44,928 nucleotides of DNA from Mesotaenium endlicherianum. Taxonomy: Eukaryota > Streptophyta > Zygnematophyceae > Zygnematales > Mesotaeniaceae. Below are positions 39,801 to 44,928 of the stretch, piece by piece. Numbering within the stretch: the stretch's first letter is position 1; the number at the start of each line of letters is the position of its first letter. The DNA is taken from positions 404,709 through 449,636 of the forward strand of contig WELA01009928.1 in assembly GCA_009602735.1 (NCBI GenBank), read 5' to 3'. A program made the translations under genes and the position numbers. Below the pieces are notes generated by a model that saw only the letters and a program-made list of their open reading frames with translations, was not told where the DNA came from and searched no databases.

Positions 39801-42800
39801 ACCTGGTAGAGGCGCATGATGTAGGTCTCCAGGGCGCGCGTCTGCAGGGTGCGGTCCCCGTGGTCAAACAGCGTGGCCAGCACGTCCTCGATGGCTAGGG
39901 GCGCGTCCGCCAGCGACTCCATGCGCTCCGACAGCGTGGCCGACGCGCCGTTGGGGCTGAAGGCCGACAGCGTGCCGCCATGGCCGCTGAGCTCGGAGGT
40001 GTCGACGGCAAGTGCGGCGAGGTCGGGGTCGGAGAGGCTGCGCACGATGCTGGCCCTCAGCTCCGTCAGGTTGCTCTCCTCGTGGATGTTGCCCGCCTTG
40101 AGCGCGACCTGGCACAGCGCGGCAGGCGGGAACAGAAAGCACACGGCGATGTCAGAGCGCGGCCTCTCTCTCTTTCCGCGCGGTTGTGCAGACGCGCGCA
40201 TGCATGCGTGGATGCAGCAGGGGTGCGGTCTCGCTGCATGAGCATTGACACAGATGCACCTGGATCACCTCAGAGGCGCGTGCGCCTGGAAGGCACAAGG
40301 AATGCCGGGCAAGAATAAGAGTTAACACAAGGAAGGATGCAAGAGAGTGCGAAGAGAAAAGGAGGTGGGGGGGGCAGGGGTTTTGCCAGGTGGCACGGAA
40401 CACACCTCGGCGTGGCTGGAGTGCTGCAGCGACGAGAAGCGCAGCAGCAGCTCGCGGAAGGGGCCCGAGTTGGACAGCACCATCTTGTCCAGCAGCAGCA
40501 TGATCATTGCGTTCTTCCTCTTCACGCCCTGTGGTGTCACGCGCACACACGCACACACGCACACACGCAGGCGGAGGAATGAGAGAAGAGGCAGCGCGGT
40601 TGGTGTCAAGTCATTCCAGGGTGGTAGGTGTCTTCATGTCCCTCTGCTATGGCTCCCCTCTCGCTTTTTCTATCTTCTGTCGCAGCTCAAGCCGCAAGTC
40701 AGACGCTCCACTCAGGAAGATGTCTTTTTTGAAAGCGAGCAGGTCCAAGAATCGAGGTCGGCAGGGAACAGGAGGGGGGGTGGGCAGCAGGCGAAGCGCA
40801 CGCACCTGGTGAGAGAGCACGGTGTCGACGACGCGGGCGAGGTCCTTCTTGTGCTTCTGGCGCAGGGCCTCGATGACGTCGTCCGACTGCATCCCCACCC
40901 CACCCACATCCATCGCACGAGTGTCAAGCCAGCTCTTCCCACTACCCCTTGATTGATTCTTCTCCATGCTCTACTTCTAGCCCCATCATCGGGGGCCCAC
41001 CTGTAGGGACCTGCGACAGACACAGCCGTGGCATGCGCCCACCATACATGTCGCATGAGATATTACGCCAGCTCCTCCTGCACCTTACACCATCTACCAT
41101 ACTCTAGTTCCTGCCCCGTCTGAGGGTGCCCACCAGTTGTGCCTGCCTGCCCTCACTGGCGAGATCGAGCCTGCAACCTCACCTCTCAGCTCTACCCTGA
41201 ATCCGATACCGGGATCTTCACTTGTCCACTTTCACACGAGCATTGCCCCAGTCCCCAGAAAGTTGGGGTACGGGTGAGGGGCGCTGGCGCCAGTGGTGCG
41301 AGGCAGGCCAGTGCGGGGAAAAATTAAGAGGGGCGGCAAAAGGAAGGATGGTTCACACACCTGCGTCTCTTGGCTGAAGAGCTCTTCCACGGCCAGGTAC
41401 TCCTCGAAGAGCTGCTTCACCACCAGGCGCGCGTGGCCCGCCTGGCCGTCCACGTAGGAGGTCGCCAGCTGGATCATGGGCTCCAGCACGCGCTCCAGCG
41501 CACTCCTGTCCCTCTCCGCCAGCTCTTCCAGGTGCTCCTGTTGCCACCGCCACCACCACCACCACCATCATCATCGTCATCATCCCCGTCGTCATCATGA
41601 ACCGAGTCTCCCACGTGCGGGCATGCTGGCAGGAAGGGCATGCTGCCCTCTCGGGCTGTGCAGACCCACAGGCGGCACACCAGGACAGGGGGAGGAGGGG
41701 CCCGGTGGACAGGTGGACCGGTGTGGACAGGTGAACATGTGGCCACAGAGCAGCTCCCTCACTGTGCTCCAGCAGGAAGTGGCAAGAGCAGTGCGCTGAT
41801 TGCTTCGAGGCTCACTTCACCACCCATCAATATGGCCACAGGGGAAATCAACAGAGTGTCACAGTTGTTGAGTAGGGCTGGTGCAATGTATATGGACAAT
41901 GGTGGCGGTTCGTGAAGAGAGGAGCCGAGACAGAGCAAGAACAACCAGCGGCCAGTGGGGGGGGGGCTGGGAGAGTAAGCGGGTGGGCTGAGGGTGTGCG
42001 GCAGAGATTGGACGGAAAGGAGCGGGGGGAGGGCTGACATTGATGTGGTTGAGGAAGGGGGTGGCGGGGAACTCGGCCACGCCCGCCCTCAGTGCCGGCT
42101 CGTACGCCCGCAGGGTCACGTCCAGCTGCACCCAACCCACACCTCCCGACCACCCTGCCATGTGAGACTTGGTGCAGGAGAGATGTTTCTACAGCAGAGA
42201 GATGGAGATTGAGATAGAAAGGGGAGGGGGGGGGGAGAGGTGGTTTTCTCAGCAAGCTCACGGTGCAGGCTGCCAAGCCCAGCCAGGCCTTCTTTGCGGG
42301 GGACTGGCATAGGTAACCCTCTGTGTATTAAATCAGCCAGCCAGCACACCTTGGCAGAATGGCAGCACAGCCCCACTGGACTGCCTTCCCGTGCCGGCTT
42401 GCAGAGGTCATCATCAACAGAGGTCATCATCAACACGAGGGGGTGCAACGACCCCTCTCCTTGGGAAGGCGAAACATCCCCAGCTAGGTACCAGCCGCTG
42501 AAGGGGTCACCAGAGGGATCCAGCAAGCTGGTTCACTCTCGTCTGTCCCCCTACCTGCTGCCAATGCAAGCAGAGGTTGCAATTCTAGCAATTACTTCTA
42601 AAGCTCCATGCGATGTATAGCCCTCCGTTATCAACAACACATGTCCAAGGTCCCTGCCGCCTGGCAAGCCCGCCTTTGCCATGACAGCTGCTGCTCTGCA
42701 GGAAAGAGGGCCAGGGAAGGGGGCAGACCTGGTGCTTGAGCTCCTTGGGCATGCGCGTGGCCAGCACCGCCGTGACGTCGTTCCACTCCAGCAGGGGCAG

Positions 42801-44764
42801 CTGGGGGTTGCTCAGGCACTCCAGCAGCTCCTTCACCACCTGCTCTCCCCCCCCCCCCAATGTTCCATCACTGCTGGCTGTCAGAAGCGGCTCCTGCCCA
42901 GCGGACTTGCCAGACATGCACACGCGCCGTCGCTCTCCTGCCCGTTGACCTGCTGCGAAGAGAGAGAAGCAGAGGACGCCAGCTGAGCCTCAAGCTGAGA
43001 CTCCAAGCCTCTTCGGACTGAGCCCCAGCTGCAGCTGAGGGGGGCCGCAAGAGACACTAACAAGAGGGATGAAACATCTATCTCTTGCAGTGCTCTTGCC
43101 AATGCAGGGGCGACTGCTGCAGCAGCAGCAGCTTCTGCTGCTGCTGCTGCTTCAGCTACTGCTTGTCCTCCCGGTTCAGATGCAAGGGGCGCCTGTGCAA
43201 GCAGCACACTGGAAGCGGCAAGAGGATCGATCTCTAGCAGGGGTGGGAGGACCTCTCTTCACACCACTCTGCCTTCCAGCTCGCCTGCTTACCTCCTCCA
43301 CGTTGTGCTCGTAGCCGGCGAGCACGTTCTTGGCCTTGATGACGGCGGCAGCGCAGCGCTGGTGCACCTTGCCGCCCAGCGAGGTGGGCGGCCCAAGGGG
43401 CGGCAGCTCGTTGGTGAAGGGCACGGCCTTTCTCACGGCCGACGGATCGTCAAGATCGAGACCGGCGATGAGGTCCCCCGACACCATGGTCTGGCCCTCG
43501 CTCAGCTTATGGTGCAGCGTGCCGGCGGCGGGCGCCAGCAGGGGCATGCACATCTTCATGACCTCGACCTCGGCGTACGCCTCGTCGGAGTTCACGTGGC
43601 CGCCATCCGACACCAGGTAGCGCATGAGCTTGCACGGCGTCTCCGCAATCAGTTGGGATGGGTCGTGATCATTCTGTAGCCCAGCAGCAGCACAGCAGCA
43701 AGCAAGCAAGCAAGCATCGAGTTCCCCCCCTCCCCCACGCTTCTCAGTCTCTTGGCACAAGCAGCTGGCAGGCGTGGCAGCGCGGGGGAGCGCAGGTCAG
43801 TGGTGCACAAAAGAAAAGAGCAGAAAAGGAGAGGCGTGGCCCATTGGTTTGAGGCCAATGCAGCAAACAGCGCTCTGGAGGAGATACTTGTTCATGTCAT
43901 AGTGCATTGTTCTTTGCCGTGCAGCATATAGAGGGGGGTAATCTCTCCGTCTCTGTCTCTCAGACACACGAGTAAAAATTGGAGCAACAAAGAGGGCAGG
44001 GGAGCAGACCTGGAGGAGGCAGGTGCGGCCGTCAATGAGCAGGCGCGTGCCCACGGCCTCATCCTCAGCATACAGCACGTGGCTCTTGCCATCCAGCTGC
44101 TCAAGGTGCAAGTGACAGCAGCCTTGTAAATTAGATGCAGCAGGTGTTGGCAGTTCCCCCCACGGAGTGTGTTTAGCTGCAGGCCTACGAAGATACATGG
44201 AAAACTTTTTCTTTATCTAGCGCCAAGTGCCGCTGTCCAGGTAAACCTCAGGTCACAGTCTCCTGCCACTTGAGGGTCACGATGCCGAGTGACTCGACTG
44301 GCATGCAGACATGCATGCACACATGCACGCACGCACGCACGAAAGCGCGCACGTACCTGTACGAGAAGGCCCCCATCACGGAGAGTGTGGACCTCGGCGT
44401 CCACTCTGGAGTTGTTGACGCGCAGCATGTAGCCGCCAGGTGCCCTCTTCGTCATGGACACCTGCGCGCACACACCACAGACACACACACGTACGCCCAC
44501 CTCAGGAACGTGGTCCAAAGCTCAGGTGCATACACCTAACAGCTCTAGGACCACTTTTTCTGAGCCGTTCTGGAGACAGCACTAACAGCACTGGCTGTGT
44601 GGCCAACCACTCACGACAAGGAAGGCAAAGGGGAGCCATGAATAGGAAGGCAGAGGGGAGCCCGGGCCAGAGCGAGAGGACGGGTGAGAGGAGTGCAGAG
44701 CTCTCACGAGGTACTTGACGCCGTCGATGTTAAGGGGCACCTCGAAGGACACCAGCGAGATGTG
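33818..44764 (-). CDS. ACC1: Homomeric acetyl-CoA carboxylase, C-terminal ~1734 residues (5' end outside window)
   Basis: Sixteen exons, in order of translation: 44708-44764, 44357-44461, 44010-44096, 43293-43673, 42729-42839, 42039-42125, 41361-41537, 40806-40886, 40406-40528, 39803-40108, 39034-39416, 37946-38638, 37145-37361, 36658-36840, 34199-36346, 33818-33883 (stop TCA on the plus strand). All join in frame; only two introns are not phase 0. The enzyme carboxylates acetyl-CoA to malonyl-CoA for fatty-acid synthesis and elongation. Seen here: biotinyl domain with EVMKM, the central region (VLATRMPKELK, SDDVIEALRQKHKKDL, PYLVKGSVSL) and the carboxyltransferase. Eukaryotic homomeric enzymes have about 2250 residues, so the missing ~500 are the biotin carboxylase part upstream. 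Without the N-terminus, cytosolic or plastid location cannot be told. Exons are very GC-rich; introns are short and carry simple repeats. Confidence 0.95.
34199..36346 (-). other. Carboxyltransferase domain, one 716-codon exon
   Basis: It begins VIEEALKASW and holds both crotonase-fold halves. N-half: VYLAANSGARIGVAEEVRAA, LSGSGAIAGAFSRAYKETFT, GRTVGIGAYLSRLGIRCIQR and LLGREVYSSQMQLGGPKIMA. C-half: GWAQTVVIGRARLGGIPVGV, ILANWRGFSGGQRDLFEGVL and AWAVVDSKINPDMVEMYADE. These are the acyl-CoA and carboxybiotin binding signatures of eukaryotic carboxylases. The last 21 residues of the protein are in a separate small exon (33818-33883). Confidence 0.95.
37460..37610. repeat. GCAGAR hexanucleotide minisatellite in a carboxylase intron
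   Basis: Tandem GCAGAA/GCAGAG units with a few GGCCGGGAC-type interruptions. It lies between exons 37946-38638 and 37145-37361, so the Gln-Lys-Arg open frames over it are not coding. Confidence 0.85.
43113..43160. repeat. GCAGCA / CTGCTG trinucleotide cluster in a carboxylase intron
   Basis: Short (CAG)n followed by (CTG)n, an imperfect inverted arrangement that could pair into a hairpin. It lies between exons 43293-43673 and 42729-42839. Confidence 0.7.
43293..43673 (-). other. Biotinyl (BCCP) domain exon
   Basis: 127 codons in phase 0. AYAEVEVMKMCMPLLAPAAG contains the biotin attachment motif; the modified Lys codon is at 43554-43556. It is preceded by NDHDPSQLIAETPCKLMRYL and followed by GDLIAGLDLDDPSAVRKAVP, as in plant enzymes. 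Confidence 0.95.
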
Positions 44765-44928
44765 CTGCTCACCCGCAAGCCAGCCACAGCCCAGCAGTCA
44801 GCGCATAGGAACCAACCTGGGGATGCCTGCACTAGTAGCGATGCGCGATGCCAGTGGAAGCAGAGGTATGAACAAGTGCTGCAGCAGAGTAGGAGAATCT
44901 TTGGAAACCGTGCCGATGGGGGGTTTGG

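Noticed and set aside
41539..41600. His/Pro-rich coding extension next to carboxylase exon 41361-41537
   Set aside because: CCACCACCAT and CATCATC repeats lie beyond a good AG acceptor, so they are intronic.

Overview
The window is nuclear DNA of a streptophyte: a land plant, or an alga close to land plants. It has spliced genes with GT-AG introns, a plant-type FCS-like zinc finger (FLZ) gene, a homomeric eukaryotic acetyl-CoA carboxylase, and Ty3/gypsy chromoviruses primed from initiator Met-tRNA. Host exons are GC-rich (the carboxylase extremely so). Retroelement and intergenic DNA is AT-richer. I cannot name the species.

Layout. (1) 1-2202 (+): last four exons of a PQBP1-like splicing-factor gene behind a TC/TG microsatellite. 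(2) 2203-5892: mostly featureless, with a broken PHD finger on the minus strand and one diverged solo LTR. (3) 5893-13689: a decayed chromovirus (element 1, minus strand) in a tandem-duplication structure: solo LTR with perfect target-site duplication, flank X, LTR remnant, internal region, LTR, flank X again. (4) 14489-27407 (+): a large gene, or two abutting genes, that I read as tyrosine-recombinase-like with a block of GATA-type Cys4 fingers in the middle. It carries two in-frame TAG codons and two homopolymer frameshifts. One exon is split by a second, structurally complete chromovirus (element 2, 19624-25791, minus strand, TSD GTCAT). The gene/LTR junction region appears twice (15257-17669 and 17671-20083), separated by a single N. 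This is almost certainly an unmerged contig overlap rather than a real duplication. (5) 27686-28003: N gap between poly-C tracts. (6) 30936-32007 (+): two-exon FLZ gene. (7) 33818-44764 (-): sixteen exons covering about 1734 residues of acetyl-CoA carboxylase, from just before the biotinyl domain to the stop. The biotin carboxylase half lies beyond the window.

How the parts relate. PQBP1, FLZ and carboxylase are unrelated housekeeping or regulatory genes; FLZ and carboxylase are convergent. The central third is a retroelement-rich block in which the recombinase-like gene is the most unusual content: a DNA-breaking-and-joining fold linked to GATA-type fingers, now apparently disabled by a retrotransposon in a catalytic-domain exon. 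Both chromoviruses look non-autonomous. Element 1 has many breaks and a changed reverse-transcriptase active site. Element 2 has a gag frameshift and an Ala in place of a catalytic integrase Asp.
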